DNA of 64,000 bases. Origin: Devosia sp. GTDB taxonomy: Bacteria > Pseudomonadota > Alphaproteobacteria > Rhizobiales > Devosiaceae. The notes beneath the pieces are model-generated. The model did not search any database. It worked only from the letters and a program-made list of their open reading frames with translations, and was not told the DNA's origin. Positions 8,267-18,076 of this stretch are shown here, piece by piece. Each line of letters opens with the position of its first letter. Within the stretch, counting starts at the first letter, position 1. The position numbers were made by a program, and so were the translations under genes. Where the stretch lies: contig NZ_JAQGJM010000014.1 in the NCBI RefSeq assembly GCF_028290625.1, positions 62,001 to 126,000 on the forward strand, in the 5' to 3' direction.

Positions 8267-8757
8267 ACATAGACCCCATATTCGATTTGACCGAGATAGA
8301 CCTCGACGAGTTCGGTGCCTGCTGCTGTGGCCAACAGGTCGATGGGTTTACGGCCATCCAAGCCGATTGCCGGCTCGCTGAGCCATTCCTCGGCGTGTCG
8401 CTGACCACCAAAGACCCCGCTGGCCTTGGCCAGAATTTCGGCGAACTTCCAGGTCCGGTTGCTTTGTTCGGTGTTCAACGCTTGGCTCGGATCCGCCTTG
8501 CGGCGCTGCACGGTGCGCACGCTCATGCCAATGGCCTTTTCAAAGGCGGCCGCATCGAGAAATTTGAGGCTGCGTTCCAGATGGGTCAATGCCTCGCCGG
8601 GCAGGCCGGCCAACAGCATTTCATGGGCGTCCAAGGGACCGCTCAAGGTATGCTTGAGCACCCGGCGCCCGCCCAGCAGCGCAGCGACGTGACTGACATC
8701 GCCCGCCTCGAAGGGAGTCTGCGCCTCATCAAAACCAGCTATCGCAATTTGGGTCAT
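8263..8757 (-). CDS. Xre/MbcA/ParS-type antitoxin (DUF2384)
   Basis: A 164-residue antitoxin partner of the RES toxin. The middle has a helix-turn-helix-like segment (AAAFEKAIGMSVRTVQRRK) and the carboxy end the toxin-binding MbcA/ParS domain (AIGLDGRKPIDLLATAAG, then LGQIEYGVY). The ATG at 8757 is chosen because GGAGG sits six bases upstream (8763-8767), whereas an upstream in-frame ATG at 8793 lies inside the operator and has no ribosome site. It should bind the inverted repeat at 8766-8800 and repress its own promoter. Confidence 0.9.
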   Translation of the reverse strand: MTQIAIAGFDEAQTPFEAGDVSHVAALLGGRRVLKHTLSGPLDAHEMLLAGLPGEALTHLERSLKFLDAAAFEKAIGMSVRTVQRRKADPSQALNTEQSNRTWKFAEILAKASGVFGGQRHAEEWLSEPAIGLDGRKPIDLLATAAGTELVEVYLGQIEYGVYV

Positions 8758-8765
8758 CGTCGCCT

Positions 8766-8800
8766 CCGTCACGTGTCGTAAAATATATGACACGTGACGG
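8766..8800 (-). promoter_or_regulatory. Operator/promoter of the Xre-RES module
   Basis: A perfect 12-bp inverted repeat (8766-8777 and 8789-8800) with an 11-base AT-rich spacer. Each arm contains the palindrome CACGTG. On the minus strand the spacer carries TATATT (8782-8787), five of six matches to a -10 box, so a repressor bound to both arms would sit over the promoter. The ribosome site GGAGG of the antitoxin directly adjoins the left arm. The repressor is expected to be the antitoxin; this is an inference. Confidence 0.8.
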
Positions 8801-8814
8801 AAGGGAATGCAACC

Positions 8815-9357
8815 TCAGACCCGTTCCAGCGGGAGATACGGGAGTGCGGGAAATTCAACGGCAATGACATCGCCTTCGTGCACGACGCCGCCGGCCAGGA
8901 CGATGCTCATGATACCGGCCTTGCGCACGATCTCGCCCGTGTCGTCCTTGCCAATCACATTGGCCAGCAGGCCCGGTTGGAACGCCTCGATCTGGCTGCA
9001 GGGGTTGCGGAGGCCCGTGACTTGAACCACCGCCTCCGCGCCCAATCGCAATACGGTGCCGCGCGGCAGGGCGAGCAAGTCGATACCAGCCGTGGCGATA
9101 TTCTCGCCAAGATCTCCCGGCACCACCGCAAACCCCTTCCCGGTCAGCTCATCAAACAGTTCGGCGTGAATCAGGTGCACCTGCCGCAGGTTGGGCTGGC
9201 TTGGGTCCACCGCGACACGCGAGCGATGCTGGACCGTGACGCCGGCATGCGCATCGCCTTCAATGCCGAGGCCCTGCAGCAGCCGAACCGATTGAACGCG
9301 GTCTTTGCTGAAGTTATGCCGCGCGGACAGGCTGACTGAAACGACGCGCCCGCTCAT
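8815..9357 (-). CDS. MOSC domain-containing protein
   Basis: A 180-residue stand-alone MOSC domain, as in YiiM and the carboxy end of molybdenum cofactor sulfurase. Visible elements are LGIEGDAHAG near the start, RQVHLIHAELFDEL, PGDLGENI, and the conserved cysteine of TGLRNPCSQIE at residue 120, which binds molybdenum cofactor or sulfur in the family. Such proteins are thought to act in molybdenum-cofactor sulfur transfer or in N-hydroxylated base reduction. It lies 3 bases downstream of the formaldehyde dehydrogenase gene and is probably co-transcribed with it. Confidence 0.88.
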   Translation of the reverse strand: MSGRVVSVSLSARHNFSKDRVQSVRLLQGLGIEGDAHAGVTVQHRSRVAVDPSQPNLRQVHLIHAELFDELTGKGFAVVPGDLGENIATAGIDLLALPRGTVLRLGAEAVVQVTGLRNPCSQIEAFQPGLLANVIGKDDTGEIVRKAGIMSIVLAGGVVHEGDVIAVEFPALPYLPLERV

Positions 9358-9360
9358 GAA

Positions 9361-10488
9361 CTAGAACACCACGACGCTGCGGATGCTTTCGCCGGCGCGC
9401 ATCAGCTCGAACCCCTTGTTGATGTCCTCGAGGCGCAGGGTGTGGGTGATCATGGGGTCGATCTCGATCTTGCCGGCCATGTACCAGTCGACGATTTTCG
9501 GCACGTCGGTCCGACCCTTGGCGCCGCCGAAGGCGGTGCCCATCCAGGTGCGGCCGGTGACGAGCTGGAACGGGCGGGTGGAGATTTCCTGTCCGGCCGC
9601 GGCTACGCCAATCACCACCGACTTGCCCCAACCGCGATGGCTGCATTCGAGCGCCTGGCGCATCACCGTGGTATTGCCGGTGCAATCGAAGGTGTAATCG
9701 GCCCCGCCGATCAGGTCGCCCCGGCGTTTCGTCATACTGACGATGTGGGGGACGATATCGCCGTCGATCTCTTTGGGATTGACGAAGTGGGTCATGCCGA
9801 AGCGCTCGCCCCAGGCCTTTTTGGAATTGTTCAGGTCGACGCCGATGATCATGTCGGCGCCGGCCAGTCGCAGGCCCTGGATGACGTTGAGGCCGATGCC
9901 GCCCAGACCGAACACTACGGCGGTGGCGCCGATTTCGACCTTGGCGGTGTTGATGACCGCACCGATGCCGGTGGTGACGCCGCAACCGACATAGCAAACC
10001 TTCTCGAAGGCGGCCTTGGCGTCGATCTTGGCGACGGCGATTTCGGGCAAGACCGTATAGTTGGAGAAGGTCGAGCAGCCCATGTAGTGGAACAGCGGCT
10101 GGCCCTTGTAGGAGAAGCGCGAGGTGCCATCGGGCATCAGCCCCTGCCCTTGGGTCGAGCGGATCGCGGTGCACAAATTCGTCTTGCCCGAGCGGCAGGA
10201 ATAGCATTCGCGGCACTCTGGCGTATAAAGCGGAATAACGTGGTCACCCACCTTGAGGCTGGTAACGCCCGCGCCAACCTCGACCACGACGCCTGCGCCC
10301 TCATGGCCCAGAATGGCCGGGAACAGGCCCTCCGGATCGGCGCCGGACAGGGTGAAATCGTCGGTATGGCAGATGCCGGTCGCCTTGATTTCGATCAGCA
10401 CCTCGCCGGCGCGGGGGCCGTCCAGGTCGACTTCAACGATTTCAAGCGGTTTTCCAGCCTGAAAGGCGACGGCGGCGCGGGACTTCAT
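9361..10488 (-). CDS. frmA: S-(hydroxymethyl)glutathione dehydrogenase / class III alcohol dehydrogenase
   Basis: A 375-residue zinc alcohol dehydrogenase. Catalytic zinc ligands are Cys40 (GICHTDD) and His62 (GHEGAG), plus a cysteine in VGCGVTTG; the structural zinc cysteines are Cys92, Cys95, Cys98 and Cys106. The NAD site [12 protein letters not shown] is present. This set and length identify the class III enzyme, which oxidises the formaldehyde-glutathione adduct to S-formylglutathione in the cytoplasm. The start at 10488 has AGGAG upstream; an opening 57 bases earlier is not typical. No esterase gene (frmB) is adjacent; a MOSC gene follows. Confidence 0.95.
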   Translation of the reverse strand: MKSRAAVAFQAGKPLEIVEVDLDGPRAGEVLIEIKATGICHTDDFTLSGADPEGLFPAILGHEGAGVVVEVGAGVTSLKVGDHVIPLYTPECRECYSCRSGKTNLCTAIRSTQGQGLMPDGTSRFSYKGQPLFHYMGCSTFSNYTVLPEIAVAKIDAKAAFEKVCYVGCGVTTGIGAVINTAKVEIGATAVVFGLGGIGLNVIQGLRLAGADMIIGVDLNNSKKAWGERFGMTHFVNPKEIDGDIVPHIVSMTKRRGDLIGGADYTFDCTGNTTVMRQALECSHRGWGKSVVIGVAAAGQEISTRPFQLVTGRTWMGTAFGGAKGRTDVPKIVDWYMAGKIEIDPMITHTLRLEDINKGFELMRAGESIRSVVVF

Positions 10489-10602
10489 AGTGCGGCTCCT
10501 CAAATCACTGGTGTTCGTTTTGGCATGGCGCAGCAGGACAAACAACGCCAGGCGGGAGACAGAATGCTACCCAGCCTCAACCACTTGCCAGCCTTACCGG
10601 AA

Positions 10603-11034
10603 TCAATCCGGCAAGTGGCAGCGCACCAGATCGCCGTCTGCGTCGTCTTGGTTGATGGTTTCGTCGTCGATGATGCGTATCTGCGTCACTGTCGGATTGC
10701 GCTCCCCCTCGCCCTCGCAGATGCCGCTAAGCGCGAAGCCGTCGCTGGTCTTTTCCGACCGCTCGATGCTGCAGGTGGATGCGTAGGACGCGATCGCGGT
10801 TGGCGTGATGATGCGGAAACCGTCATAGGGAGCGGTGTCGATCAGGGCACAGCTGGCGGCGTCATGGGCCCAGACGCCGACATAGCCAAGCCCGGCAGAC
10901 TTCCAATCGAAGCGCGCGGCTTCGAGCGTTTCGGCATCCAGCCGGGCGGCAGGCTGCAATAGAGCCAGCGGCGCGGCAATCGCTGGTTGCGCAGCGATCA
11001 ATCCGAGCATCAGTCCGATAATAGGTAGCTTCAT
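10603..11034 (-). CDS. Secreted hypothetical protein, 143 residues
   Basis: Begins MKLPIIGLMLGLIAAQPAIA, a clear Sec signal peptide with probable cleavage after AIAA. The mature part is about 120 residues with several cysteines (in ASCALID, ASTCSIE, GICEGE and the final RCHLPD), which could form disulfides in the periplasm. I do not recognise a named family. The start at 11034 is preferred over one 30 bases upstream because it begins directly with the signal peptide. It lies 1 base after the stop of the DUF1345 gene and is probably in its operon. Confidence 0.75.
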   Translation of the reverse strand: MKLPIIGLMLGLIAAQPAIAAPLALLQPAARLDAETLEAARFDWKSAGLGYVGVWAHDAASCALIDTAPYDGFRIITPTAIASYASTCSIERSEKTSDGFALSGICEGEGERNPTVTQIRIIDDETINQDDADGDLVRCHLPD

Positions 11035-11035
11035 T

Positions 11036-11716
11036 TCAGACTCCGCCGAGTGTGACGGCCACATTGACCGTCGCTGCCAGGATGACCGTGTTGAAGAAGA
11101 ACGAAAAAATGCCGTGAAACAGCACGATCCGCTGCATCGCTCGCGAGGTCACCGAGACGTCTGCGACCTGCGCGGTCATGCCGATGACATAGGAAAAATA
11201 GAGGAAGCTGCCGCCGTCCGGCTCCTCGCCGGTGGGAAAGTCGAGCCCGCCGACCACGGCCTTCTTGTCCCGTTTTCCGCCCGGGCTGGCCTCAGGCACG
11301 TCGTAATATTCGTAGGCATAATGATGAGCCACCATCGCGTGAATGGTGAACCAGCCCAGCGGCACCGAAACCGCCGTCACGATCAGCCGGAACGCGTCGC
11401 CCGGTCCGTCGGCGTTCAACAATTGGAACAGCGAGATCACCGACGCGACAATCACCCCCGCTGTCACCACGAAGATGATCCAGACCGGCGCATCCTCCTC
11501 GTCCGCGTGGCTTTTGAGAAAGGCCGCGCTGGCCCGCGGGAAAAGCGCCAGGCTCACCGCCAGATAGGCGATGAAGAACGCGTTCGCCCCCCATACTATT
11601 GCCTGCGCTGGTAGGACAAAGAACGTTGCCACCAGCGCCACGAAGCCCGCGGCTAGCCCGATATAGAACGCCTTATGCCGCCGATAGCGCCCCAAGACCA
11701 TGCCAGTCCTCACCAT
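11036..11716 (-). CDS. DUF1345 membrane protein
   Basis: A 226-residue inner-membrane protein with about five or six hydrophobic segments. The patterns FHGIFSFFFNTVILAATVN near the carboxy end and YFSYVIGMTAQVADV in the middle are typical of the DUF1345 family. A charged loop with KRDKKAVVGGLDFP sits between helices. The function of the family is not known. The likely start is the ATG at 11716, with another in-frame ATG at 11701. It is first in a two-gene unit with the secreted 143-residue protein. Confidence 0.85.
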   Translation of the reverse strand: MVRTGMVLGRYRRHKAFYIGLAAGFVALVATFFVLPAQAIVWGANAFFIAYLAVSLALFPRASAAFLKSHADEEDAPVWIIFVVTAGVIVASVISLFQLLNADGPGDAFRLIVTAVSVPLGWFTIHAMVAHHYAYEYYDVPEASPGGKRDKKAVVGGLDFPTGEEPDGGSFLYFSYVIGMTAQVADVSVTSRAMQRIVLFHGIFSFFFNTVILAATVNVAVTLGGV

Positions 11717-11816
11717 GTTCAGATGAGGATAGCCCCTTCCGTCGGGCCGTCAAACCTTTGAACGCGCTACCGAACCCTGGATACCGCTTTTCGCAGCAGA
11801 CTGGCGATGCCGACGG

Positions 11817-12599
11817 TCAGTCCTCGAGCGCGCCCGGCCCCGCCGTAGCGCCGGGCGGAACCTTGCCCAGGATGATCATGCCCAGGACTTCATCCTTGGT
11901 GACATCCTCGGTGCGGGCGCTGCCCACCACCTGGCCGTTCTTCATCACCACCACGCGGTCGGCGAGGTCGAACACGTCGTGGATATCGTGGCTGATCAGG
12001 AAAATGCCGATGCCGTCGGCCTTGAGCTGCTTGATCAGGTCGCCGACCTGGGCGGTTTCCTGCGGGCCGAGCGCCGCCGTGGGCTCGTCCATAATCAGGA
12101 TGCGGGCATTGAACAGGATAGCGCGGGCGATGGCGACCGACTGCCGCTGCCCACCGGACAATGCCTTCACCGGCTCCTTGAAGCGGCGGAAATTGGGATT
12201 GAGCCGCCCCATCACTTCGCGCGCCTTGGACTCCATTGCCGCATCGTCGAGCGTGCCGATGGAGGTGACCAGTTCACGCCCGAGGAACAGATTGGCGGCC
12301 GCGTCCACATTGTCTGCCACGGCGAGCTGCTGGTAGATCGTTTCGATCCCATAGCCCTTGGCATCGCGCGGGTTGTTGATCGTGGCGTCCTTGCCGTTGA
12401 TGCGGATCGAGCCGGTATCGCGCTTGTAGGCGCCTGACAGGATCTTGATCAGCGTCGACTTGCCGGCGCCGTTATGGCCCAACAGGCCCACGACTTCACC
12501 GGGATAAAGATCGATCGAGGCCCGATCGACGGCTCGAATGCCACCGAAGGAGATCGAGATATCGTCCATTTCGACGAGCGGCGTTCTGGTGTCCAGCAT
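11817..12599 (-). CDS. Sugar ABC transporter ATP-binding protein, single NBD
   Basis: A 260-residue ABC ATPase with Walker [10 protein letters not shown], signature LSGGQRQ, Walker B ILIMDEP and switch ISHD. Unlike E. coli XylG, RbsA or MglA, which carry two fused nucleotide-binding domains in about 500 residues, it has a single domain, as in FrcA of the rhizobial fructose system. The start MLDTRTPL at 12599 was chosen; the longer opening overlaps the permease. It is the last gene of the binding protein-permease-ATPase operon and powers uptake of the same sugar, probably as a homodimer. Confidence 0.92.
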   Translation of the reverse strand: MLDTRTPLVEMDDISISFGGIRAVDRASIDLYPGEVVGLLGHNGAGKSTLIKILSGAYKRDTGSIRINGKDATINNPRDAKGYGIETIYQQLAVADNVDAAANLFLGRELVTSIGTLDDAAMESKAREVMGRLNPNFRRFKEPVKALSGGQRQSVAIARAILFNARILIMDEPTAALGPQETAQVGDLIKQLKADGIGIFLISHDIHDVFDLADRVVVMKNGQVVGSARTEDVTKDEVLGMIILGKVPPGATAGPGALED

Positions 12600-12612
12600 G
12601 ATCAAGGACTCC

Positions 12613-13935
12613 CTAATTCTTGTTACGACGGTACAGCGTGTCGAGCCACACCGCGAAGACGAGGACGATGCCAACGACGATGGATTGCAGCGGGCTATCC
12701 ATGCCCATCAGCACCATGCCGGATTGCAGCGATTGCATGACCAGGGCGCCGAGCAGCGCGCCGGCAATAGTGCCAACGCCGCCGGCCAACGAGGTGCCGC
12801 CGATGACTGCCGCAGCGATGACGTAGAGCTCGTCGAGCGTGCCCAGGGCATTGGTCGCGGCGTTGAGGCGGGCCGACGAGATTGCCGCGGCGATGGCACA
12901 AAGCCCGCCCATCAGCATGAAAATCTTGACGGTCACCCAGCGGGTATTGATGCCCGCCAGTTCCGCCGCCTCGGGATTGCCACCCATGGCGAAGACATAG
13001 CGACCGAAGCGGGTGCGCATGGAGATGAAGGTCATCACCACGCCGACGCCGACCGCGATCAGCACCGGAATGGCGATGCCGTGCGAGATGAACAGCCCGC
13101 CTTCAGGAATGGTGATGCCATTGGCGGCAGCGAAATTCTCGGCGATGCGGCGCGGCCAGGGATAGGCATTGGCCACCCAGACAGCCGCAATGGCGAGGCC
13201 ACAGCCGATGACGCCGAGCGAGATTTCAGCCCAGATCGGCCGCAGCGGAAAATTGAAGCGCAGGCGCTGCTTGCGCCCGAAATAGAGGCCCACGAGAATG
13301 GCGACGCAGGCGATGGCCGCGACCACCCAGCTCCAGAAGAACCCGATCGAGCCGGCAGGACCGCCGCCCATCAACTGGAATCGCACATCCATCGGCGCCA
13401 CGGTGCGGCCCATGGTGACCCACCACGCGGCGCCGCGCCACACCAGGTAGCCACCCAGCGTAACGATGAAGGCCGGCACTTTGAGGTAGGCGATGATGAC
13501 GCCTTGCAGGGCGCCGATGCCGACGCCGACGATCAGGCCGGCGGCCAGCGACAGCACCCAGATCATGGGATGACCGAGGCCCAACCCGAGCTGGTTGGGC
13601 AGGATATCGGTCTGCATCACACCCATCACCATGCCGACAAGGCCGAGGATAGAGCCGACCGACAGGTCGATATTACGGGTGACGATGATCAGCACCATGC
13701 CGGTCACCATTACCGCCACGGAGGCGGTCTGCACCGACAGGTTCCACAGGTTGCGCGGCGTCAGGAATAGCCCGCCCGAAAAAATGTGAAAGCCGATCCA
13801 GATAATGGCCAGGGCCCCCACCATGCCGAGCAGGCGCGTATCGAGCTCGGTGGCAGCCAGAAAGCGCTGCAGCGGATTAGTGACGTGCCGGCTTGGATGC
13901 GCGGCAGTTGAAACCGCAGGCTGATGAGCCATCAT
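12613..13935 (-). CDS. xylH: Xylose-type ABC transporter permease
   Basis: A roughly 440-residue inner-membrane permease of the RbsC/XylH/MglC family. The signatures [34 protein letters not shown] and [13 protein letters not shown] are present, along with [20 protein letters not shown]. It is longer than typical RbsC (about 320) because of an extra loop and helices between residues 190 and 290, as in XylH. Three ATGs lie close together; GGGGGA directly upstream favours the ATG at 13935 or 13932. It sits between the binding protein and the ATPase genes in one operon. Confidence 0.92.
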   Translation of the reverse strand: MMAHQPAVSTAAHPSRHVTNPLQRFLAATELDTRLLGMVGALAIIWIGFHIFSGGLFLTPRNLWNLSVQTASVAVMVTGMVLIIVTRNIDLSVGSILGLVGMVMGVMQTDILPNQLGLGLGHPMIWVLSLAAGLIVGVGIGALQGVIIAYLKVPAFIVTLGGYLVWRGAAWWVTMGRTVAPMDVRFQLMGGGPAGSIGFFWSWVVAAIACVAILVGLYFGRKQRLRFNFPLRPIWAEISLGVIGCGLAIAAVWVANAYPWPRRIAENFAAANGITIPEGGLFISHGIAIPVLIAVGVGVVMTFISMRTRFGRYVFAMGGNPEAAELAGINTRWVTVKIFMLMGGLCAIAAAISSARLNAATNALGTLDELYVIAAAVIGGTSLAGGVGTIAGALLGALVMQSLQSGMVLMGMDSPLQSIVVGIVLVFAVWLDTLYRRNKN

Positions 13936-14008
13936 AGAGTCCCCCATTTACAGCGGTGCCGCGGCTGAGGCCACGGCACCGCCAGTTCGATCAGATTATA
14001 GCGCGTTC

Positions 14009-15052
14009 TTAGTTGCAGGCTGCAACAGTGCCGGCAGCGACGCCCTGGCACACGACATCCTTGGTCACCCAACCGGCGTCGATGACGACGTTGAGGTTGT
14101 CCTTGGTGATGGCGACGGGAGCGATGAAGAACGAGTTCATCTCGACGCCCTTTGGCCCGCCCGAGAACTTGGTGCCGCCGGTGACAGCGTCAAGCGCCGT
14201 GCCGCCAGCAAGCTCAAGCGCCACTTCAGCGGCCTTCTTGCCCAGTTCGCGAGCGTCTTTCCAGACCGATACGGTCTGGGTGCCGAGCGCGATACGGTTG
14301 AGGGCGGCATGATCGCCGTCCTGGCCCGAAACCGGCACGGAACCAGCCAGGCCCTGAGCGGTCAACGCCGCGATGGCGCCGCCTGCGGTGCCGTCATTGG
14401 AGGCGACGACGGCGTCGACTTCGTTGTTATTGGCGGTCAGGAACTGTTCCATGTTCGCCTGGGCGACTTCGGGGTTCCAGTTATCCGTATAGGCTTCGCC
14501 AACATTCTTGATAGCGCCGGAGTCGATGGCGGCCTTCAAGACTTCCATCTGGCCTTCGAACAGGAAGTCAGCATTGGGATCGGCACCGTTGCCCTTGATG
14601 AAGACATAGTTGCCGGTCGGCTGCACGGCGAACACGCCCTGAGCCTGCATGCGCCCGACTTCCTTGTTGTCGAAGGTCAGGTAGAAAGCGTCCGGGTTCT
14701 CGATCAGGCGGTCATAGCCGACCACCGGAATGCCTTCAGCGACAGCGGCCGCGACGGCGGGACCGACGGCATCGCTATCTTGTGCCAGCACGATGATGGC
14801 ATCGGCGCCCTGGCTGATCAGGCTTTCGATATCGGTCAACTGCTTGCCGGCGGACGACTGGGCGTCAGCCGAAATATAGGTCGCGCCAGCGGCGTCGAGC
14901 ACGGCCTTGATCGCCGCTTCGTCGGTCTTCCAGCGTTCTTCCTGGAAGTTATTCCAAGACACGCCAACGGTCAGCTTGTCCTGCGCCAGAGCGGCGCCGG
15001 CAGCACTGGAAATGACGGTCGTGCAGAGCAAGACCGCGAGAAATTTGTTCAT
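14009..15052 (-). CDS. xylF: D-xylose-type ABC transporter substrate-binding protein
   Basis: A 347-residue periplasmic sugar-binding protein. A Sec signal peptide runs to about residue 23 (AGAALAQ). The mature protein has the XylF-type sequence [15 protein letters not shown], then [29 protein letters not shown] and a second-lobe ASNDGTAGG hinge. This matches the XylF family, so D-xylose or a related pentose is the likely ligand. The ATG at 15052 has GGAGGACATC upstream and starts a clean signal peptide. It is first in its operon, behind a TTGACA box flanked by two operators. Confidence 0.92.
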   Translation of the reverse strand: MNKFLAVLLCTTVISSAAGAALAQDKLTVGVSWNNFQEERWKTDEAAIKAVLDAAGATYISADAQSSAGKQLTDIESLISQGADAIIVLAQDSDAVGPAVAAAVAEGIPVVGYDRLIENPDAFYLTFDNKEVGRMQAQGVFAVQPTGNYVFIKGNGADPNADFLFEGQMEVLKAAIDSGAIKNVGEAYTDNWNPEVAQANMEQFLTANNNEVDAVVASNDGTAGGAIAALTAQGLAGSVPVSGQDGDHAALNRIALGTQTVSVWKDARELGKKAAEVALELAGGTALDAVTGGTKFSGGPKGVEMNSFFIAPVAITKDNLNVVIDAGWVTKDVVCQGVAAGTVAACN

Positions 15053-15131
15053 GATGTCCTCCCATTTGGCGGTTTCCCGCCCGATTGCTGGCGAATAGCC
15101 CAGCGGGGCCCCTCCAGCGCCCTGAGCATTA

Positions 15132-15148
15132 TTTTCAATGCTCGAAAA
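15132..15148. promoter_or_regulatory. ROK operator, downstream copy
   Basis: TTTTCAA, three bases, then TCGAAAA: a near-perfect 7-bp inverted repeat with one mismatch. It matches the copy at 15185-15201, whose centre is 53 bp away (about five helical turns). It lies between the TTGACA box and the xylF start, near the expected transcription start of the sugar ABC operon. Confidence 0.6.
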
Positions 15149-15184
15149 AACAATTCGCATGAGGTACGTACGTCTGTCAACATC

Positions 15185-15201
15185 ATTTCGATACTCGAAA
15201 T
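15185..15201. promoter_or_regulatory. ROK operator, upstream copy
   Basis: ATTTCGA, TAC, TCGAAAT: a perfect 7-bp inverted repeat. It directly adjoins a minus-strand TTGACA (15175-15180), the likely -35 of the xylF operon, and lies about 60 bases upstream of the ROK gene. It is a probable binding site of that regulator and could control both directions. Confidence 0.65.
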
Positions 15202-15258
15202 AATCGACTGAGTACGCTATCGATAGCCAAGGGGATAAGTTCTGATGGGGAAAGCCGC

Positions 15259-16509
15259 TTGACGCGATTTGTCAGCGATAGCGACAGCGTCCGGCGGCAA
15301 AACCGTGGCCTGGTCCTGAGCGCCCTGCGCGTTCATGGCCCCCTCTCGCGCACCGTTCTGGCCTCGCAGACAGGCCTCAGCCATGCCAGCATGACCGCGA
15401 TCACCCAGGATCTGCTGGCCCAGCACATCGTTACCGAACTGGCGGAAACGCCAAACTCCGATGCCAAGACGCGTGGCCGCCCCGCCGTCAGGATGGGCTT
15501 CAACCGCACCGCCGCCTATGCCGCACTGTTCGAAATCGAAGTCAGCCGCGCCCGCCTGTCGCTGGTGGATTATGGTGGTACGCTGGTGGACCGTATCGAC
15601 CTGCCGCTGGCGCCCACTCTGTTCGCCACCATTGCGCCGGGCGAATTCCTGCGCGAACGGATCGAGTATCTGCGCACGCGCAATCCCCTCGAAGCCAAGA
15701 CTCTGCGGCGGATCGCCATTTCTGTGCAGGGCATTCTCGATCGCGATGGACGCAGCCTCAAATGGTCGCCCATCGCCCATCTGGCGGGCACGCCATTCGC
15801 CGATAGCCTGGCGGACGCATTCGATCTGCCGGTGACGCTTTACAAGCGCGGCCGGTTGCTCGCCGAGGGCACGCGCTGGCTCAATCCGGACCTGCATGAC
15901 GCCAGCGTCGCTACGGTGTTTGTCGGGTCGACCGTTGCCATGGGCATGACCTTTCCGGGCGAAATTCTCGGTCGCGGCAGCGAGGGCACCACCGAGTTCG
16001 GGCATATGAACCACACGCCCAATGGCGCGCTGTGCCGCTGCGGCATGCGTGGCTGTATCGAGGCCTATGCCTCCGACTACGGCGTGTTGCGCACCGCCTA
16101 TTCGGTGCCCGAGACCACCACCCCTGCCCCATCGGTGCCGCCGCAACAATATGACGACCTGATCCAGCGCGCCGAAGCCGGCGACCGCAGCGCCACCCAC
16201 GCCTTCAACATCGCCGGTCGCGCCATCGGCTTCGGGCTCAGCCGCATGATGGCGGTGTTCGACCCCTCCCATATCCTGATCGTCGGACCGGGCGCCCGGT
16301 CGTTCGAACTGATGCGCACCGAAATCGAAACCGCACTGGCCGGCGCGCTGGTCTGTCGCGTCAACGGCCTCCCCGCCATCGTTGCCCATCGCGACGAAAA
16401 GGAGCCGATTTTCCGCGGCCTGATGATGAAGGCCCTCAACGAGATCGACCAGGCCGAGTTCGCCGCGCTGCCGACGTCGTCGCGCGGCACCGAGCGCTCG
16501 GCCGGCTAG
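15259..16509 (+). CDS. ROK family transcriptional regulator (XylR/NagC type)
   Basis: A 416-residue protein. The amino end is a winged helix-turn-helix ([14 protein letters not shown], then [19 protein letters not shown]), followed by a ROK sugar-kinase-like domain with the zinc motif [14 protein letters not shown] near residue 260. This is the NagC/XylR architecture, which releases DNA on sugar binding. It lies divergent to the xylose-type ABC operon with two matching operators between them, so it probably controls that operon. The start is a TTG with GGGGAAAG just upstream; no ATG is available in frame, so the exact start is moderately certain. Confidence 0.88.
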   Translation: MTRFVSDSDSVRRQNRGLVLSALRVHGPLSRTVLASQTGLSHASMTAITQDLLAQHIVTELAETPNSDAKTRGRPAVRMGFNRTAAYAALFEIEVSRARLSLVDYGGTLVDRIDLPLAPTLFATIAPGEFLRERIEYLRTRNPLEAKTLRRIAISVQGILDRDGRSLKWSPIAHLAGTPFADSLADAFDLPVTLYKRGRLLAEGTRWLNPDLHDASVATVFVGSTVAMGMTFPGEILGRGSEGTTEFGHMNHTPNGALCRCGMRGCIEAYASDYGVLRTAYSVPETTTPAPSVPPQQYDDLIQRAEAGDRSATHAFNIAGRAIGFGLSRMMAVFDPSHILIVGPGARSFELMRTEIETALAGALVCRVNGLPAIVAHRDEKEPIFRGLMMKALNEIDQAEFAALPTSSRGTERSAG

Positions 16510-16639
16510 GCAACCTTCATTGCCGGTAGCTGTTAAGGCTTTTCAGCTGCGCACAAATTTCTGCCACGAAACCACCGTGGACGTAATATAGAAGCCGCGA
16601 ACATCTGTTGGTATCGACCCTAGCCTTCCCGGAGCCTCC

Positions 16640-18067
16640 ATGACGAAATTGATTGTGCCTGTGGTGCTTGCCGGTGGCCAGGGTACGCGGTTATGGCCGA
16701 TGTCGCGGGCCGCTCGGCCCAAGCAGTTCCTGCCGCTGACCGGCCCGACTAGCCTGTTCCAGGCGACGTTGCAGCGCGTCAGCGATCGTTCGGTCTACGA
16801 CAAGCCCATCATCGTCACCAATGCCGAATACCGGTTCCTCGTCGCCGAGCAGGCGCTGGAAATTGGCTGCGAACTCGGCGGCGTGTTGCTCGAGCCGGTG
16901 GCTCGCAACACCGCCGTCGCCATCGCCGCAGCTGCCGCCTACGCGATGACCAATTTCGGCGCCGATGCCATCTTGCATGTGCTGCCGTCCGACCATGACG
17001 TTCTGGTCGACGAGGGCTATGCCATCTCCGCCCAGCGCGCCGCCGAGGCTGCCCGGGCCGGCAAGCTCGTGACCTTCGGCATCGTGCCCACCATGCCGGA
17101 AACCGGCTATGGCTACATCAAGACCGGCCAGAGCGTCGGCGACGGCGTCAACGCCGTTGATCGTTTCGTCGAAAAGCCCAATCGTGAGACCGCCGAAGAC
17201 ATGCTGGCCAGCGGCGGCTTCCTCTGGAATTCCGGCATGTTCATGCTCGGCGCCAGCAAATTTCTCGCGGAATGCGAGACGTTTTCGCCAGACACCTACA
17301 CCGCCGCCAATGAGGCGGTTTTGCACGCCAAGATCGATCTGGATTTCGTGCGCCTGGATGAGGCCGCCTTTGCACAGGCACCCAATATCTCGGTCGACTA
17401 TGCCATCTTCGAAAAGACCGCCGACGCCCTCGTGGTGCCGGTCAGCTTCCACTGGTCGGATCTCGGCAGTTGGGACGCGGTCTGGAAAGTCGGCAGCAAG
17501 GACGCGGCCGAGAACGTTACCAGCGGCGCCGTCACGCTCAACAATGTCAGCCGCTCACTGGTGATGACGGATCACGCCCACGTCGCCATCGACGGACTCG
17601 ACGATATCGCGGTGATCGCAAGTGACGACGCCATCTATATCGGCAAGCTTTCCGAGGCGCAGAAAGTCGGCGCCATGGTCAAGGTGCTGCGCGGCAAGGC
17701 CGACACCGCAGCGCTGACCGAAATTCACAAGACCGCCTATCGTCCCTGGGGCGGCTATTCCTCCGTGGTCAGCGGCGAGCGCTTCCAAGTCAAGCGCCTG
17801 TTCGTCAAGCCGGGCAAGAAGCTCAGCCTGCAAAAGCACCACCACCGCTCCGAGCACTGGGTGGTCGTGCGCGGTACCGCGGAGGTGACGCTCGACGGCA
17901 AGGTCACCATGCTGAGCGAAAACCAGTCGATCTACCTGCCGCTCGGCTGCACCCACCGCCTGGCCAATCCCGGCAAGATCGAGCTGGAACTGATCGAAGT
18001 CCAGACCGGCTCATATCTGGGCGAAGACGACATCATCCGCATCGAGGATGAGTTCGGCCGGGCCTGA
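16640..18067 (+). CDS. manC: Mannose-1-phosphate guanylyltransferase / mannose-6-phosphate isomerase
   Basis: A 475-residue bifunctional enzyme. The amino-terminal nucleotidyltransferase has VVLAGGQGTRLWPMSR (residues 8-23) and the sugar-site FVEKP; the carboxy-terminal cupin has the type II isomerase pattern LQKHHHRSEHWVVVRGTAEV. It makes GDP-mannose from mannose-1-phosphate and GTP, and may also convert fructose-6-phosphate to mannose-6-phosphate. GDP-mannose feeds the gmd-fcl pathway at 37.7-39.8 kb. It stands alone, with a palindromic element immediately downstream rather than next to the polysaccharide locus. Confidence 0.95.
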   Translation: MTKLIVPVVLAGGQGTRLWPMSRAARPKQFLPLTGPTSLFQATLQRVSDRSVYDKPIIVTNAEYRFLVAEQALEIGCELGGVLLEPVARNTAVAIAAAAAYAMTNFGADAILHVLPSDHDVLVDEGYAISAQRAAEAARAGKLVTFGIVPTMPETGYGYIKTGQSVGDGVNAVDRFVEKPNRETAEDMLASGGFLWNSGMFMLGASKFLAECETFSPDTYTAANEAVLHAKIDLDFVRLDEAAFAQAPNISVDYAIFEKTADALVVPVSFHWSDLGSWDAVWKVGSKDAAENVTSGAVTLNNVSRSLVMTDHAHVAIDGLDDIAVIASDDAIYIGKLSEAQKVGAMVKVLRGKADTAALTEIHKTAYRPWGGYSSVVSGERFQVKRLFVKPGKKLSLQKHHHRSEHWVVVRGTAEVTLDGKVTMLSENQSIYLPLGCTHRLANPGKIELELIEVQTGSYLGEDDIIRIEDEFGRA

Positions 18068-18076
18068 ACTTCCTCA

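Noticed and set aside
12538..13770. A 410-codon plus-strand frame opposite the sugar permease
   Set aside because: Composition (Asp, His and Gln in runs) is the typical mirror of a membrane protein; the permease on the minus strand has clear motifs.
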